From assembly GCF_000733775.1 (NCBI RefSeq), contig NZ_JPOE01000002.1:2480001-2544000 (forward strand): DNA of 64,000 nucleotides, written 5' to 3'. The notes beneath the pieces are model-generated. The model was not told the DNA's origin and searched no databases. It saw only the letters and a program-made list of their open reading frames with translations. The stretch is from Thiomonas sp. FB-Cd. GTDB taxonomy: Bacteria > Pseudomonadota > Gammaproteobacteria > Burkholderiales > Burkholderiaceae_C. Position numbers and translations under genes: made by a program. Below, piece by piece: positions 1 through 10,050 of the stretch (within the stretch, counting starts at the first letter, position 1; every line of letters begins with the position of its first letter).

Positions 1-552
1 GTCGGTAATCCAGCCGCCGAGAAGCGGTCCGGTAATGGGTGCCACCAGCGTGGTCATGGACCACATCGCGATGGCCATGCCCGCGCGCTGCGGCCGGTAG
101 CTCGACAGCAGGAGCGTTTGCGACAGGGGAATCATCGGGCCTGCGCTGGCGCCCTGCAGCACGCGGAAAAGGATCAGGACTTCCAGGCTCGGCGCCTGGC
201 CGCAGAGGAAGGAAAACAGGGTGAACAGCAGGATGCTGGAGAGAAAGACCTTGACCGCTCCGAAGCGCTGGGTGAGAAAGCCGGTGAGCGGCACGGCGAT
301 GGCATTGGCCACGCCGAAGGATGTGATGACCCAGGTGCCCTGCGACGAGCTCACGCCCAGATCGCCTGCGATCGAGGGGATCGACACGTTGGCGATCGAG
401 GTGTCGAGCACGTTCATGAAGGTCGCCAGGCTCAGCGCAATCGTGCCCAGCACCAGGGCACCGCCGGCAAGCGGCTTCAGGTGTGCAGGATGCGATGGCG
501 GCTCTGGCGTGGCGCCGGCTGCGGCTTCCTCGACCGTGGTGATATCGGCCAT
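1..552 (-). CDS. emrB: DHA2-family multidrug efflux permease EmrB, C-terminal part missing (runs off window)
   Basis: Inner membrane proton-driven drug exporter of the major facilitator superfamily, 14-helix DHA2 class, which works with the EmrA adaptor and an outer membrane channel. The reverse strand reads from an ATG at 552 and gives a hydrophobic protein with the signature LATFMNVLDTSIANVSIP in the first helix and LFRVLQGASAGPMIPLSQTL further on, both typical of EmrB. About 184 residues (helices 1-5) are present and the gene continues past base 1. It starts 8 bp after the emrA stop codon, so the two are co-transcribed. Substrates cannot be told from sequence. Confidence 0.93.
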   Translation of the reverse strand, partial: MADITTVEEAAAGATPEPPSHPAHLKPLAGGALVLGTIALSLATFMNVLDTSIANVSIPSIAGDLGVSSSQGTWVITSFGVANAIAVPLTGFLTQRFGAVKVFLSSILLFTLFSFLCGQAPSLEVLILFRVLQGASAGPMIPLSQTLLLSSYRPQRAGMAIAMWSMTTLVAPITGPLLGGWITD

Positions 553-560
553 CGTCGGCC

Positions 561-1880
561 TCAGCGCTTGGCGGGAGCAGGCGCGGCGGCACCGTGCCCG
601 GCTGGCGTCTTCGCGTCCGGCAGGCCGACTTGCCCGTCGGGCATGCCACCGGCATTCGCCGCGATGATGCTGTTGACCAGCGCGTCGGCCTTGTCCCAGT
701 TGGCCGCATAAACGTCGGTCTGCGCCGCCGGCTTGCTGGGTGGCTCGTCCACGACAAGCGGTCCGCCATGGTGGCTGATGTCCACGGTGACCTCGGTGGA
801 CAGGCCCACGCGCAACGGGTATCTGGCCACCTGCGCGGCATCGAGGGCAATGCGCACCGGCACGCGCTGCACCACCTTGATCCAGTTGCCGGTGGCGTTC
901 TGTGCCGGCAGCAGCGCAAACGCCGCACCGCTCCCGGCGGAGATCCCGACGACCTTGCCGTCATACGTCACGTTGCTGCCATAGAGATCGGCCGTGACCT
1001 TGGCGGGCTGGCCGATGCGCAGCTCACGCAACTGGGTTTCCTTGAAGTTGGCATCCACCCACACGTCCGATAGCGGCACCACGCTCATCAGCGGCAGGCC
1101 TGGGGCCACGCGCTGGCCGAGTTGCACCGTGCGGCGTGCCACCACACCCGTGACCGGTGCGAGGATCGTGGTGCGCTCGTAGGCCAGATAGGCCTCGCGC
1201 ACACGCGCTGCGGCCAGGCGCACAGTGGGGTTGCGGGCCAGCACGCTGCCGGCCGTCTGGGCCTCGTTTGCCGTCACCTGAGCCAATGCGGCTTTCACAC
1301 CGGCCTGCGCGGTCTGCAGGGCGCTCTTGGCCGCCTGCACGGCGATCTGCGCCTGGCGGATTTCCTCGCCACCCACGGCCCCGGTGCCCGCAAGCGCCTG
1401 GCGGCGGTGGAGCGCGTCCTCGGCCTTGGCGAGATTGGCCTGGGCGGTGGCCACGTCGGTCTGGCGCACGCCCACCAGCGACTGCAAGGCAGCGGTCTGG
1501 GCATAGGTCACCCGCAGGGCGCGCACCGCCTGTCCGAGCTGTGCCTCGGCCTGCTGCAAGGCCACGCGGGTATCCGCGCCGTCAAGCTTGAGCAGGGTCT
1601 GCCCAGCCTGCACGAGTTGGGTGTCATCGGCGTTGATGGCCGTGACCGTGCCGCCCACCTGAGGCGTGATCTGCACCAGGTTGCCGCTGACATAGGCGTC
1701 GTCCGTGTTGACCTCCGACAGCGACAACCAATAGTGGTAGCCGCTGTAGAGGACGCCGGCGATGATGAACACGGTGATGGCCCCAAGCATCAGCTTGCGG
1801 CGCTTGGCCGCCTTGCCGTTGCCCGAGTCCGGTGCGCTGTCTGGCGTGTTTGCGTTGGACGATTGCGGATTGGCGCTCAT
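561..1880 (-). CDS. emrA: EmrA/HlyD-family membrane fusion protein of a multidrug efflux pump
   Basis: Periplasmic adaptor that joins the EmrB permease to the outer membrane channel. The 439-residue protein has a short cytoplasmic N-terminus, one membrane anchor at about residues 30-50 (LMLGAITVFIIAGVLYSGYH), the family signature VNTDDAYVSGNLVQITPQV just after it, a lipoyl-like half motif around residues 70-100, an Ala/Gln-rich coiled-coil hairpin at about 105-235 and a beta-barrel domain from about 240. Length and order match EmrA. The C-terminus carries a Pro/Ala/Lys tail. It lies between the channel gene and emrB in a marR-led operon. Confidence 0.93.
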   Translation of the reverse strand: MSANPQSSNANTPDSAPDSGNGKAAKRRKLMLGAITVFIIAGVLYSGYHYWLSLSEVNTDDAYVSGNLVQITPQVGGTVTAINADDTQLVQAGQTLLKLDGADTRVALQQAEAQLGQAVRALRVTYAQTAALQSLVGVRQTDVATAQANLAKAEDALHRRQALAGTGAVGGEEIRQAQIAVQAAKSALQTAQAGVKAALAQVTANEAQTAGSVLARNPTVRLAAARVREAYLAYERTTILAPVTGVVARRTVQLGQRVAPGLPLMSVVPLSDVWVDANFKETQLRELRIGQPAKVTADLYGSNVTYDGKVVGISAGSGAAFALLPAQNATGNWIKVVQRVPVRIALDAAQVARYPLRVGLSTEVTVDISHHGGPLVVDEPPSKPAAQTDVYAANWDKADALVNSIIAANAGGMPDGQVGLPDAKTPAGHGAAAPAPAKR

Positions 1881-1946
1881 GGAAAGCTCCGAGTCGATGT
1901 CATGTGTTGTTGTGATGGATGCGAGGAAGGGAGAGAGCGCAGCCCC

Positions 1947-3494
1947 TCAGCGCCGAGCGGTTGCCGTGTTCACGCCACCCTGCAGCACTCCGGCACTGGG
2001 CGCAGGCGCCGCAGCGGATGCCGGCCCGGCGGCCTGCGGCAGCGCCTGCGCGGCGTAGCCTCCGCCCAGGGCACGGATCAGCGCCACGTCATCGACCAGG
2101 GCCTGGGCTTTGAGATCCGCGCCGGCCTGTTCGAGTTGCAGCACGGCGTTTTCGGTGGTCAGCACGTTGAGGTAGTTGCCCAGGCCGGCGCCGTACCGCT
2201 TTTGCGCCAGTGTGAAGGCGTCCTGTGCCAGGCTCAGGGCCTTTTGCTGCTGCACGATCTGCGCCTGCAGCGAGCGGCGGTCACTCACGGCGTCAGCCAC
2301 TTCGCGCACGGCGTTCACGAGCGTAGCGTTGTATTGGTCAATGGCCGCATCAGCTGCCGCTGCCTGGCCCCGCAGATTCGCGCGCAACTTGCCACCCTCG
2401 AAGATCGGCAGCGTCAGCGCTGGGCCCACACCGTACGCGCGGCTGCCCGTGGTGAGGAACTGGCTGAACCCCAAAGCGGTGAATCCGGCAAAGGCCGTGA
2501 GACTGATGTTCGGATAGAAGGCTGCACGCGCCGCTTTCACGCCGGCCAGCGCGCTTTGCACCTGCCAGCGCGCTGCCACGACGTCGGCACGGCGGCCAAT
2601 GAGTGCAGCCGGAAGCGTCTGCGGCAATGCAGGCATGGGCATGGTCCCCAGGCTTGGACTGAGGGACTGGGTTTCGCCGGGCCCCCGTCCAAGCAAGGCC
2701 GCAAGCGCGTGCCGGGCCTGCTCCATGGACTGCGCGTTTTGCTCGAGCTGCAAGCGGATCTGGGGAATCTCGGCTTGGGCCTGGCGCTGCTGCAAGGTGG
2801 TTTCCAGTCCTGTGCGCACGCGATCGCTCACCAGGCGCTCGATGTCCTGTCGCTGCTGCAGCGTCTTGTGCAGAACGGCCCGCTGCGCAGTCAGTCGCGC
2901 AAGATTGATGTAGGCGCCGGCGACGTTGGCGGCCAGCAACACGCGGCCGGCTTGCGCTTGTGCTTGCGCAGCGCGCGCCTGGCCGACCGCGGCCTGCAGT
3001 TGCGCGCGGTTGCGGCCGAAGAAATCCAACGTGTAGCTACCTTGCAGCAGGGCCTGGTTTTCCGTATAGACACCACCGCCAAGGGGCGGTGGATAGATGT
3101 CGTTTTCGCTGAAGCGTTGGCGCGTGGAATTCACCGCCGCACCGAGTTGCGGCTCCAGGCTGCTTTGCGCCACGCCCACGGCGGCTTGCGCCTGACGCAT
3201 GCGCGCCTGGGCTTCCTGCAAGCTCGGGTTGTCGGCCAGGGCCTGGGTCACCAGGCGGTCAAGCTCCGGGCTGTGAAAGCTCGTCCACCAGTTGTCCTTG
3301 GGGAAGTCTGCCGGGCTGCTGCTCAGGCCCAATTGGGCGGGCCCGACGGTCTGGGCCGTGGGCCGAACCCCTCCGGTGGAGGCGCAACCGGCGAGCATCA
3401 CGGCAGCGAGAAGCGGCGCAAGGCTCAGCAGGCGGCCTGCGTGTTGCGCCGCGCGAGCGGATGGGAACAGCGGTGTGAGCGGCATGGTGGTCAT
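1947..3494 (-). CDS. NodT/OprM-type outer membrane efflux lipoprotein
   Basis: Outer membrane channel of the tripartite pump, TolC-like fold (two OEP domains). A lipoprotein signal ends in the lipobox LAGC (VMLAGCASTGG), which predicts a lipid-modified cysteine as in NodT/OprM. The sequence NWWTSFHSPELDRLVTQAL followed by LQEAQARMRQAQA is the classic start of the mature family. It is about 515 residues with the ATG at 3494; a GTG at 3512 and an ATG at 3485 are alternatives and no clear ribosome site decides between them. It sits between marR and emrA on the same strand with gaps of 50-70 bp. The C-terminal tail is Ala/Pro-rich. Confidence 0.9.
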   Translation of the reverse strand: MTTMPLTPLFPSARAAQHAGRLLSLAPLLAAVMLAGCASTGGVRPTAQTVGPAQLGLSSSPADFPKDNWWTSFHSPELDRLVTQALADNPSLQEAQARMRQAQAAVGVAQSSLEPQLGAAVNSTRQRFSENDIYPPPLGGGVYTENQALLQGSYTLDFFGRNRAQLQAAVGQARAAQAQAQAGRVLLAANVAGAYINLARLTAQRAVLHKTLQQRQDIERLVSDRVRTGLETTLQQRQAQAEIPQIRLQLEQNAQSMEQARHALAALLGRGPGETQSLSPSLGTMPMPALPQTLPAALIGRRADVVAARWQVQSALAGVKAARAAFYPNISLTAFAGFTALGFSQFLTTGSRAYGVGPALTLPIFEGGKLRANLRGQAAAADAAIDQYNATLVNAVREVADAVSDRRSLQAQIVQQQKALSLAQDAFTLAQKRYGAGLGNYLNVLTTENAVLQLEQAGADLKAQALVDDVALIRALGGGYAAQALPQAAGPASAAAPAPSAGVLQGGVNTATARR

Positions 3495-3563
3495 GGAAAG
3501 GGTAAGTGGCACGCGTCGAGCTTGCCTGGAGGATGTTGCGCTGCGTTGATGCGCCTGAGCCGT

Positions 3564-4109
3564 TCAATCCTCGCGCACGGTGAGTCGAGGTCCCGGCCCC
3601 GCGTTACTGGCGGCTGCCAGCGCTTCGCCGTTGCCTGCAAAGCGTCGCAACAACTCCATCAGCGTGGCGAATTCCTCGCCGCTGAACCCGCGCAGATGTT
3701 CATTGAGGACGGCGGCGAGCACGGCGGGAACCTGCTGCGCGACCTCACGTCCTTTCGGCGTGAGCGCCAGATGGACCACGCGGCGGTCGACCGTGCTGCG
3801 GCTTCGCGCCAGAAGCCCCTTGGCTTCAAGACGGTCGAGCATGCGGGTCATGCCACCTGCGTCCGTCTGCATTTCACGCGCACAGGCAGCCACCGTGTCG
3901 CAACCTTCCAGCACGTGAATCAACGGGTGCCACTGCGTGCCCGTGAGATCCAGCACCTGCATGCGATGGTCGAGATTGCGCACCAGCACGCCCAGGCAGC
4001 GCTTCATCAAGAAACCGACCGAGGTGTCCTTGCTGTAAGTCTGCGCGTCGTAGAAGCACGGCGGATCGGCCGCAGGAGAACTGGGGGACTTCGTATTCAT
4101 GCCGTGCAT
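3564..4109 (-). CDS. MarR-family transcriptional regulator of the efflux operon
   Basis: Winged-helix repressor, 181 residues. The core shows VGFLMKRCLGVLVRNLDHRM, then LTGTQWHPLIHVLEGCDTVAACAREM, then MTRMLDRLEAKGLLARSRS followed by DRRVVHLALTPKGREVA, that is the recognition helix and beta wing of MarR/EmrR proteins. It is the first gene of the efflux operon, so it probably represses its own transcription and that of the pump until a ligand binds. An ATG at 4100 (MNTKSP) is an equally good start. A palindrome just upstream is a candidate operator. Confidence 0.9.
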   Translation of the reverse strand: MHGMNTKSPSSPAADPPCFYDAQTYSKDTSVGFLMKRCLGVLVRNLDHRMQVLDLTGTQWHPLIHVLEGCDTVAACAREMQTDAGGMTRMLDRLEAKGLLARSRSTVDRRVVHLALTPKGREVAQQVPAVLAAVLNEHLRGFSGEEFATLMELLRRFAGNGEALAAASNAGPGPRLTVRED

Positions 4110-4114
4110 GATAC

Positions 4115-4124
4115 TGCCTAGGCA
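4115..4124. promoter_or_regulatory. Candidate MarR operator (palindrome TGCCTAGGCA)
   Basis: A perfect 10-bp palindrome TGCCTAGGCA is centred only about 10 bp upstream of the first marR ATG, in an AT-richer stretch. MarR proteins usually bind such symmetric sites over their own promoters. The role is inferred from position only. Confidence 0.35.
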
Positions 4125-4198
4125 AATACCGCGATGTCATTATTTGATACACCTGCGCGGTTTGCGGGATTTCCGGCGCCTTCAGCGCTCAGGCCGCC

Positions 4199-5389
4199 TC
4201 ACCAGTCTTGCACGGAGAACAGTTTGCGATGCTCCTTGATCGCGTAGCGGTCGGTCATGCCGGCGATGTAATCGGCAATCGCGCGCAATTGCCCGCCTCC
4301 CGCCGGGCGCTGGTGGTCGGCAGGGAGCAGGCGCGGCTCAGCGGCGTAGGCCTCAAACAGCTCGCGCAGCACGCGCGCCGCCTTCGTCGTGGAGCGCAGC
4401 ACCTGCGGATGGCGATACAAGGCCTGGCGCAGGAACTGCTGCAGCTGGGTGAGCTGATCGCGCACCGGCGGGCTGAAGCCGACGAGCGCAGGACGCAGGC
4501 GCACATCGGCCGGACTGCGCACATCGGCCTGGGCGATGCGCGCAAGACTCTGGGTCACCAGATCGGCAATGAGCGCGGAGATCATGCGCCGCACGGTCTC
4601 GGCCACCAAGCGCTTGGGTGCCAGCCCTGGGTAAGCCGTGCGCACAACGTGGCAATGGCCGCCGAAAAAGTCGATGGCCTCGAGCTGTTCGATCTGCAGC
4701 AGGCCAGAGCGCAAGCCGTCATCGATATCGTGGTTGTTGTAGGCGATCTCATCAGCCAGATTTGCCACCTGCGCTTCCAGGCTTGGCTGGCCACCATGCA
4801 GAAAGCGCGCAGCAACATCCCCCAATCGCTCGGCGTTGCGCCGCGAACAATGCTTGAGAATGCCTTCGCGGGTCTCGAACGTGAGATTCAGCCCGTCAAA
4901 CGCGGCGTAGCGCTCCTCCAGCTTGTCGACCACCCGCAGCGACTGCAGATTGTGCTCAAAACCCCCGCCCTCGGCGTGGTGCTCGCGCATGCAAGCCGCA
5001 AGGGCGTCCTGTCCGGCGTGGCCGAAGGGCGTGTGTCCAAGGTCATGCGCCAGGGCAAGCGCCTCGGTCAGGTCTTCGTTGAGGCCAAGCGCTCGCGCAA
5101 TGGACCGTGCGATCTGCGCCACTTCCAGGCTGTGGGTGAGCCGGGTGCGAAACAAATCCCCCTCGTGGTTGAGAAAGACTTGGGTCTTGTACTCCAAGCG
5201 CCGAAATGCGCCGCAATGGATGATGCGGTCGCGGTCGCGTTGGTAGTCGCTGCGATCGCTTGGCGGGGGTTCGGCATGGCGGCGGCCGCGCGAGGTCGCG
5301 GCGCTGCAGGCATACGGTGCAAGCGCGTGCGGCGCCGCTTCGCGCGCCAGCGCGGTGTCCGCGGCACGGGGCGTGATGGCGTCGTGCAT
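4199..5389 (-). CDS. dgt: Deoxyguanosinetriphosphate triphosphohydrolase-like protein (dNTPase)
   Basis: HD-domain phosphohydrolase that splits dNTPs to deoxynucleoside and triphosphate. Visible marks: [20 protein letters not shown], the HD core [20 protein letters not shown] with [20 protein letters not shown], and the later metal ligand in [15 protein letters not shown]. The ATG at 5389 (MHDAITPRA) gives 396 residues, normal for the bacterial dGTPase-like group; an open frame runs further upstream but would overlap aroB. The start follows the aroB stop by 22 bp, so it closes the pil-aro operon as in other betaproteobacteria. Confidence 0.92.
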   Translation of the reverse strand: MHDAITPRAADTALAREAAPHALAPYACSAATSRGRRHAEPPPSDRSDYQRDRDRIIHCGAFRRLEYKTQVFLNHEGDLFRTRLTHSLEVAQIARSIARALGLNEDLTEALALAHDLGHTPFGHAGQDALAACMREHHAEGGGFEHNLQSLRVVDKLEERYAAFDGLNLTFETREGILKHCSRRNAERLGDVAARFLHGGQPSLEAQVANLADEIAYNNHDIDDGLRSGLLQIEQLEAIDFFGGHCHVVRTAYPGLAPKRLVAETVRRMISALIADLVTQSLARIAQADVRSPADVRLRPALVGFSPPVRDQLTQLQQFLRQALYRHPQVLRSTTKAARVLRELFEAYAAEPRLLPADHQRPAGGGQLRAIADYIAGMTDRYAIKEHRKLFSVQDW

Positions 5390-5411
5390 GGCTTGCACGG
5401 GAGGGTTGCGC

Positions 5412-6551
5412 TCAGGCGCGCGTGAGCGCGTCCATGGATGCGCTGGGCGCAGCAGCCGATGCGTCGTCAAGCGCTCCATGCGCGGTGAGCGCGGCACGCA
5501 CAACATCGTCGGGCACCGTGCGCAGCACGCAATGGCCCAGACCATCAAGCAAAACAAAGCGTACGGCACCGGCCTCGGCCTTCTTGTCCACCTGCATCAG
5601 CTCCAGGTAGCGCCCAAGCGCCAGCTCGGGAGCCTGCACCGGCAGACCCGCGCGGCGCACGAGCTCACGCAGTCGGGCGGCTGCCTCGGGTGCCAGCAGC
5701 CCCAGGCGCACGGACACATCGGCAGCAATGACCATCCCTGCACCCACGGCCTCGCCATGCAACCATTGGCCATAGCCCATCCCGGCTTCAATGGCGTGGC
5801 CAAAGGTATGGCCGAAGTTGAGAATGGCCCTCAGCCCCCCCTCGGTCTCATCCTGTGCCACGACGGCAGCCTTGATCTGGCAGGAGCGCTGCACGGCATG
5901 CGCCACGGCAGCGGGGTCGAGCGCACGCAGTGCGTCCATATTGCGTTCGAGCCACTCGAAGAACGTGGCATCGGCAATGGCACCGTGTTTGATGATCTCG
6001 GCAAGGCCCGCTGCAACTTCGCGCGCGGGAAGCGTGTGCAGCGTCTCGGTGTCGGCCACGACCAGGCGCGGCTGGTAGAACGCGCCAATCATGTTCTTGC
6101 CCAGGGGATGGTTGATCGCCGTCTTGCCGCCGACCGAAGAATCCACCTGGGCCAGCAGGGTGGTGGGGATCTGCACGAACGGCACGCCGCGCATGTAGCA
6201 GGCGGCGGCAAACCCGGTCATGTCGCCGATCACCCCTCCACCGAGCGCGCAGAGCACCGTCTTGCGGTCGCATTGATGTTCCAGCAGGGTGTCGAACACG
6301 CGGTTGAGCGTTGCCCAATCCTTGTATTGCTCGCCATCGGGAAGCACGCACACGAGCACCTGCGAAAAATGCGGGGCCAGCGCCTGCTGGACGCGCTGCG
6401 CATACAGCGGCGCAACCGTGGTGTTGGTCACGATGAGGGCTCGGGCCCGCTCATTTGCCACCCCTGCGAAGGTGTCTGGCCGCCCGAGCAGGCCGGACCC
6501 GATGTGGATGTCGTAGGCACGCTGGTCGAGTTCGACACGGACGGTGGTCAT
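5412..6551 (-). CDS. aroB: 3-dehydroquinate synthase
   Basis: Second enzyme of the shikimate pathway: converts DAHP to 3-dehydroquinate with NAD and a divalent metal in the cytoplasm. The 379-residue protein (ATG at 6551; an earlier in-frame ATG would add 22 atypical residues) shows the NAD/substrate segment [39 protein letters not shown], the [20 protein letters not shown] motif and the metal ligands in [12 protein letters not shown] and [10 protein letters not shown]. It lies 107 bp after aroK in the same direction, the usual aroKB order. Confidence 0.96.
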   Translation of the reverse strand: MTTVRVELDQRAYDIHIGSGLLGRPDTFAGVANERARALIVTNTTVAPLYAQRVQQALAPHFSQVLVCVLPDGEQYKDWATLNRVFDTLLEHQCDRKTVLCALGGGVIGDMTGFAAACYMRGVPFVQIPTTLLAQVDSSVGGKTAINHPLGKNMIGAFYQPRLVVADTETLHTLPAREVAAGLAEIIKHGAIADATFFEWLERNMDALRALDPAAVAHAVQRSCQIKAAVVAQDETEGGLRAILNFGHTFGHAIEAGMGYGQWLHGEAVGAGMVIAADVSVRLGLLAPEAAARLRELVRRAGLPVQAPELALGRYLELMQVDKKAEAGAVRFVLLDGLGHCVLRTVPDDVVRAALTAHGALDDASAAAPSASMDALTRA

Positions 6552-6658
6552 GGCTGGGAGCTTCTCTTCGAAATCAGGCCGCATTGTAGGAGGCCCTGTG
6601 CGGTGCCGCCCTCTCACTACTGCTCTGGCCGGAGCCCCCGCGGCGAGCCAAGCTTGCG

Positions 6659-7216
6659 CTAGCGCGGAGCTCGGGCAGGGGCTGCCGGATCGAGCACCCC
6701 GGCGAGCTCCAACTGGGTCAGCACCAGCTGCGTCAGCATGGCCGCTGAGGGACGGCCGGTGTCGATGACGAAATGCGCGGTCTCCCGGTACAGCGGATCG
6801 CGCTGACGGAACAATTCGCGCAGCTTGGCGCGCGGGTCACCCGTCTGAAGCAGCGGGCGGTTGCGGTCGTTGCGTGTGCGATGCGCCAACTCGTCAGCAC
6901 TGGCGCGCAGGTACACCACCACGCCGCGATCGTGCAGCGCGCGCCGATTGTCCTCACGCAGCACGGCGCCGCCGCCGGTGGCCAGCACCACGCCATCGCG
7001 CCGTGTGAGCTCATCGATGACCTTCGATTCGATCGCCCGAAACCCCGCTTCGCCGTCGCGCGCGAACAGGGCTGCGATGGTGCAACCCTCCTGCCGCTCA
7101 ATCTCGTGGTCGCAATCGACGAACGTCAATCCTGCCCGCTGCGCCAGCGCCCGACCGACCGTCGTCTTGCCGGCGCCCATCAGGCCGATGAGGAAGATGC
7201 GGGTGGGAGGCGACAA
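6659..7216 (-). CDS. aroK: Shikimate kinase
   Basis: Phosphorylates shikimate with ATP. The 185-residue protein has the P-loop [11 protein letters not shown] (about residues 11-21), the shikimate-binding DCDHEIERQ, the FR of [10 protein letters not shown], the ATGGGAV motif and the lid arginines in [10 protein letters not shown]. Length is normal for AroK. It lies between pilQ (27 bp gap) and aroB, the conserved betaproteobacterial arrangement. Confidence 0.96.
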   Translation of the reverse strand: MSPPTRIFLIGLMGAGKTTVGRALAQRAGLTFVDCDHEIERQEGCTIAALFARDGEAGFRAIESKVIDELTRRDGVVLATGGGAVLREDNRRALHDRGVVVYLRASADELAHRTRNDRNRPLLQTGDPRAKLRELFRQRDPLYRETAHFVIDTGRPSAAMLTQLVLTQLELAGVLDPAAPARAPR

Positions 7217-7243
7217 GGGCAGCGCGTGATGTCGACTCGGACC

Positions 7244-9499
7244 CTAGCGGGTCAGATCCGAGCTCGTGACGATTTTCGGCGTCAGGAACACCATCAACTC
7301 ATCCTTCTGGATGCTCTTGCTGTTCGTCTTGAACAGGTACCCGAGCACAGGAATATCGCCCAAAAGTGGAACTTTGTCGGTCTGGTTCTGCTCCTGGGAC
7401 GTATAGATCCCGCCAAGCACAACTGTGCCGCCATTCTCGACCTGCACCTGCGTTGTCACGGTATTGGTGTTGATCGCCGGTCCTGCCGAGGTGTTTTGCC
7501 CCACGCTGTCCTTGTGGATCTCCACATTCATGATGACGTTGCCATCGGGCGTGATCTGGGGCGTGACCTGCAGACTGAGGACGGCCTTCTTGAAGGCGAC
7601 CGAAGTTGCGCCCGCGGACGTTGCTTGCTGATAGGGGATTTCGACACCTTGCTCGATCGTGGCCTGCCGCTGATCCGCCGTTATGACACGCGGGGAGGAG
7701 ATGACTTTGCCCTTGCCATCAGCCTCGAGGGCCGAGAGTTCCAAGTTGATGAATCGATTCGCCGCCGCATTGAACAAGCTGATGGCAACGGCTCCAGGAG
7801 CCACGCCCGTGAGGATTGTGTTGGCGATGGTCGTTGCTGGCAGGTTGACGAATTGCGTGTCTGAAAGCACGGCTCCCGTCGCGAGGTTCTGCCCTGTTTG
7901 TTGCGCCACGCCCAAATAGTCGCCGGACACACTGGCGCCCGGGTTGTTGCCTGGGCCCGGCACATTGTTCGAGGAGAATCCGAGCTTCGCCCCAAGGCTG
8001 CGTCCGAATTGGTCAGTGGCCTCCACCACCCGAGCCTCGATGAGCACTTGGCGAACCGGCTTGTCGATCTTGCTGATGAAAGCGCCAATTTCCTCCAGCT
8101 TGGATGGAATATCCGTGACAAAAATCTGATTGGTCCGTGGGTCGGCGATCACCGTACCCCGCGGGGAAAGAATTCGGGAGGTCTGCGTACCGGTCAGGGC
8201 ACCCGCAAGGCCGGGTAGGGCCGACGTTCCCATGGCGGGCAAATTGGCCGCCGCAGACGACCCCGACTGGGCACCACCGGTGGCGCCCGTTAACAACTGC
8301 ACCACGGTGCTTGCGGTCTGGTAGTTGAGCTGAAAAGCCTCCGACTTGAGCGGCTCAAGCGACTTGAGGGAATTGGCAGCCTGAAGTTCGGATTTTTCGC
8401 GCGCGAGAATCTCCTCGCGCGGGGCAATCCACAGCACATTGCCGTCCTTGCGCTCACCCAGGCCCTTGGCCTGAAGGATGATGTGCAGTGCTTGATCCCA
8501 AGGCACATCCTTCAAGCGCAGGGTGAGATTACCGGTGACTGAGTCACTCACCACGACATTGAGCCCCGTGAAATCGGCAAACACCTGCAGCAGCGATCGA
8601 ACATCAATGTTCTGAAAGTTGAGCGAAAGCTTCTGACCGTGGTAGCCCGGCCCGTTGCCCGCTACGAGTTGACTGGGGTTGGACACTTCCGGGCGAACTT
8701 CCAGCACAAACTTGTCATCAGCTTGGTAGGCGCTTTGCTCGTAGGCGCCGCTGGGCTGCACGACCATGCGCACGTTGTCACCCACTTGAAATGTCGTGAC
8801 CGACTTCACCGGCGTGGCGAAGTCGCCCACGTCCAAGCGGCGACGCAGGTCGGGCGGCAGCGCGGTCTTGAGGAAATCGACCACGATGTTCTGCCCTTGT
8901 TGACGAATGTCGACGCCAACTTGGTTATTTGGAAGATTCACGACAACTTGGCCCGAACCATCCGCACCCCGGTGGAAGTCAACCCCACGCAGGGGAAGCT
9001 GCTCGGCGTTGAGGCTGTCGGCAAAGTGTACGGGCTGCGTAAGCGCCGAGCCTGACGTGGCTGACGCCGTCATCGGTGCCGATGCCACGGGGTTGATCAA
9101 CACCAGCAGGCGCTTGCCCTGCAGTTGGGTCGTGTAGGTGGTCGACCTACGCAGGTTGAGCACCACGCGCGAACGTCCCTGCGCCTGCACAACATTGGCC
9201 GAACGCAGGTTTCCCTGCTCAAAGCTCACCGCACTGCGACTGACCCCGGACTTCACACCTGGAAAATCAAGAACGATGCGTGCCGGTTGGTCGATCGTGA
9301 AACCGGCAGGGGGAGTCGCCAATGGCTGAGAAAATTCGAGCTGCACGACGATTTGACCGCCTTGGCTGCTGGCACCGACGCTCTGCAGCACGTTGGTGCC
9401 CTGCGCCCCGGCCACACTGGCCAAGCCCAGCATCAGCGCCAAGCTGGTCAAAACCCGGACCAACCACGGCGTTGCACGGTCAAGCGGAAGGGACGTCAT
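7244..9499 (-). CDS. pilQ: Type IV pilus secretin PilQ
   Basis: Forms the outer membrane pore through which the type IV pilus passes. The 751-residue protein starts with a signal peptide (LTSLALMLGLASVAGA), then two AMIN-type peptidoglycan-binding segments (LEFSQPLATPPAGFTIDQPA and ADGSGQVVVNLPNN regions, up to about residue 270), an STN/N0 domain (SLNFQNIDVRSLLQVFADFT), an N1 domain with VIADPRTNQIFVTDIPSKLE and the secretin domain with VPLLGDIPVLGYLFKTNSK near the end. It overlaps pilP by 4 bp (ATGA). Confidence 0.96.
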   Translation of the reverse strand: MTSLPLDRATPWLVRVLTSLALMLGLASVAGAQGTNVLQSVGASSQGGQIVVQLEFSQPLATPPAGFTIDQPARIVLDFPGVKSGVSRSAVSFEQGNLRSANVVQAQGRSRVVLNLRRSTTYTTQLQGKRLLVLINPVASAPMTASATSGSALTQPVHFADSLNAEQLPLRGVDFHRGADGSGQVVVNLPNNQVGVDIRQQGQNIVVDFLKTALPPDLRRRLDVGDFATPVKSVTTFQVGDNVRMVVQPSGAYEQSAYQADDKFVLEVRPEVSNPSQLVAGNGPGYHGQKLSLNFQNIDVRSLLQVFADFTGLNVVVSDSVTGNLTLRLKDVPWDQALHIILQAKGLGERKDGNVLWIAPREEILAREKSELQAANSLKSLEPLKSEAFQLNYQTASTVVQLLTGATGGAQSGSSAAANLPAMGTSALPGLAGALTGTQTSRILSPRGTVIADPRTNQIFVTDIPSKLEEIGAFISKIDKPVRQVLIEARVVEATDQFGRSLGAKLGFSSNNVPGPGNNPGASVSGDYLGVAQQTGQNLATGAVLSDTQFVNLPATTIANTILTGVAPGAVAISLFNAAANRFINLELSALEADGKGKVISSPRVITADQRQATIEQGVEIPYQQATSAGATSVAFKKAVLSLQVTPQITPDGNVIMNVEIHKDSVGQNTSAGPAINTNTVTTQVQVENGGTVVLGGIYTSQEQNQTDKVPLLGDIPVLGYLFKTNSKSIQKDELMVFLTPKIVTSSDLTR

Positions 9500-10050
9500 T
9501 TGCTGCTCTCCTGCAATTGAAGGGTTGCGGTGCGTTGCACCCAGTCTCCGGTGGCATCCTGCACCAGTTCCTGCAAGACAACCTGGTTTTCGTCGATTTT
9601 CGTGATCCGCCCATAATGCTGGCCCGCATATTCGCCCACATGGGCGCGGTACAGCAAGTTCCCTGCCTTCAGCAGCGCATAGTCGTCACCCTTGATTTTG
9701 ACGCTACCCACCATCTGGATCTGATCCAGCGAGAACTGCTCGAGCGGTTCCTTGGGGCGATTCATCTGCGCCATCACTTCCGGGCTGAGCTGATTCATCT
9801 CTTGCCGCACCCCGGTTTGCAGCTTTGTTGCCGAAAAGGGATCTGTCCGGTCTGCCAAGCTGTAACTTGCAGGGGTGAAGGGTTTCGGCGGTTCAATCGG
9901 CTTCACATGCGGATGGAGCTTGGCACGCTGGGCACTCATCCACGTGCGCAGGTCCTGATGCGGTTGCCCCCCGCATCCCGCAAACACAGTTGCGAGCGCC
10001 ACGAGCCCGATCCAGCCCGCAATACGCAACCTCGGAGACAGACGGGTCAT
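9496..10050 (-). CDS. pilP: Type IV pilus pilotin-like inner membrane lipoprotein PilP
   Basis: Links the PilNO inner membrane complex to the PilQ secretin. It is 184 residues with a lipobox FAGC (ATVFAGCGGQPHQDLR), followed by the PilP pattern PPKPFTPASYSLADRTDPFS, LEQFSLDQIQMVGSVKIKGD and YALLKAGNLLYRAHVGEYAG. It overlaps pilO and pilQ by 4 bp at either end, indicating translational coupling within the operon. Confidence 0.95.
   Translation of the reverse strand: MTRLSPRLRIAGWIGLVALATVFAGCGGQPHQDLRTWMSAQRAKLHPHVKPIEPPKPFTPASYSLADRTDPFSATKLQTGVRQEMNQLSPEVMAQMNRPKEPLEQFSLDQIQMVGSVKIKGDDYALLKAGNLLYRAHVGEYAGQHYGRITKIDENQVVLQELVQDATGDWVQRTATLQLQESSK

Noticed and set aside
1122..4121. A 999-codon open frame on the plus strand
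   Set aside because: It is antisense to emrA, the channel gene and marR, has no family resemblance, and is a side effect of high GC content. The same applies to the long frames at 18960-20588 and 20934-22844.
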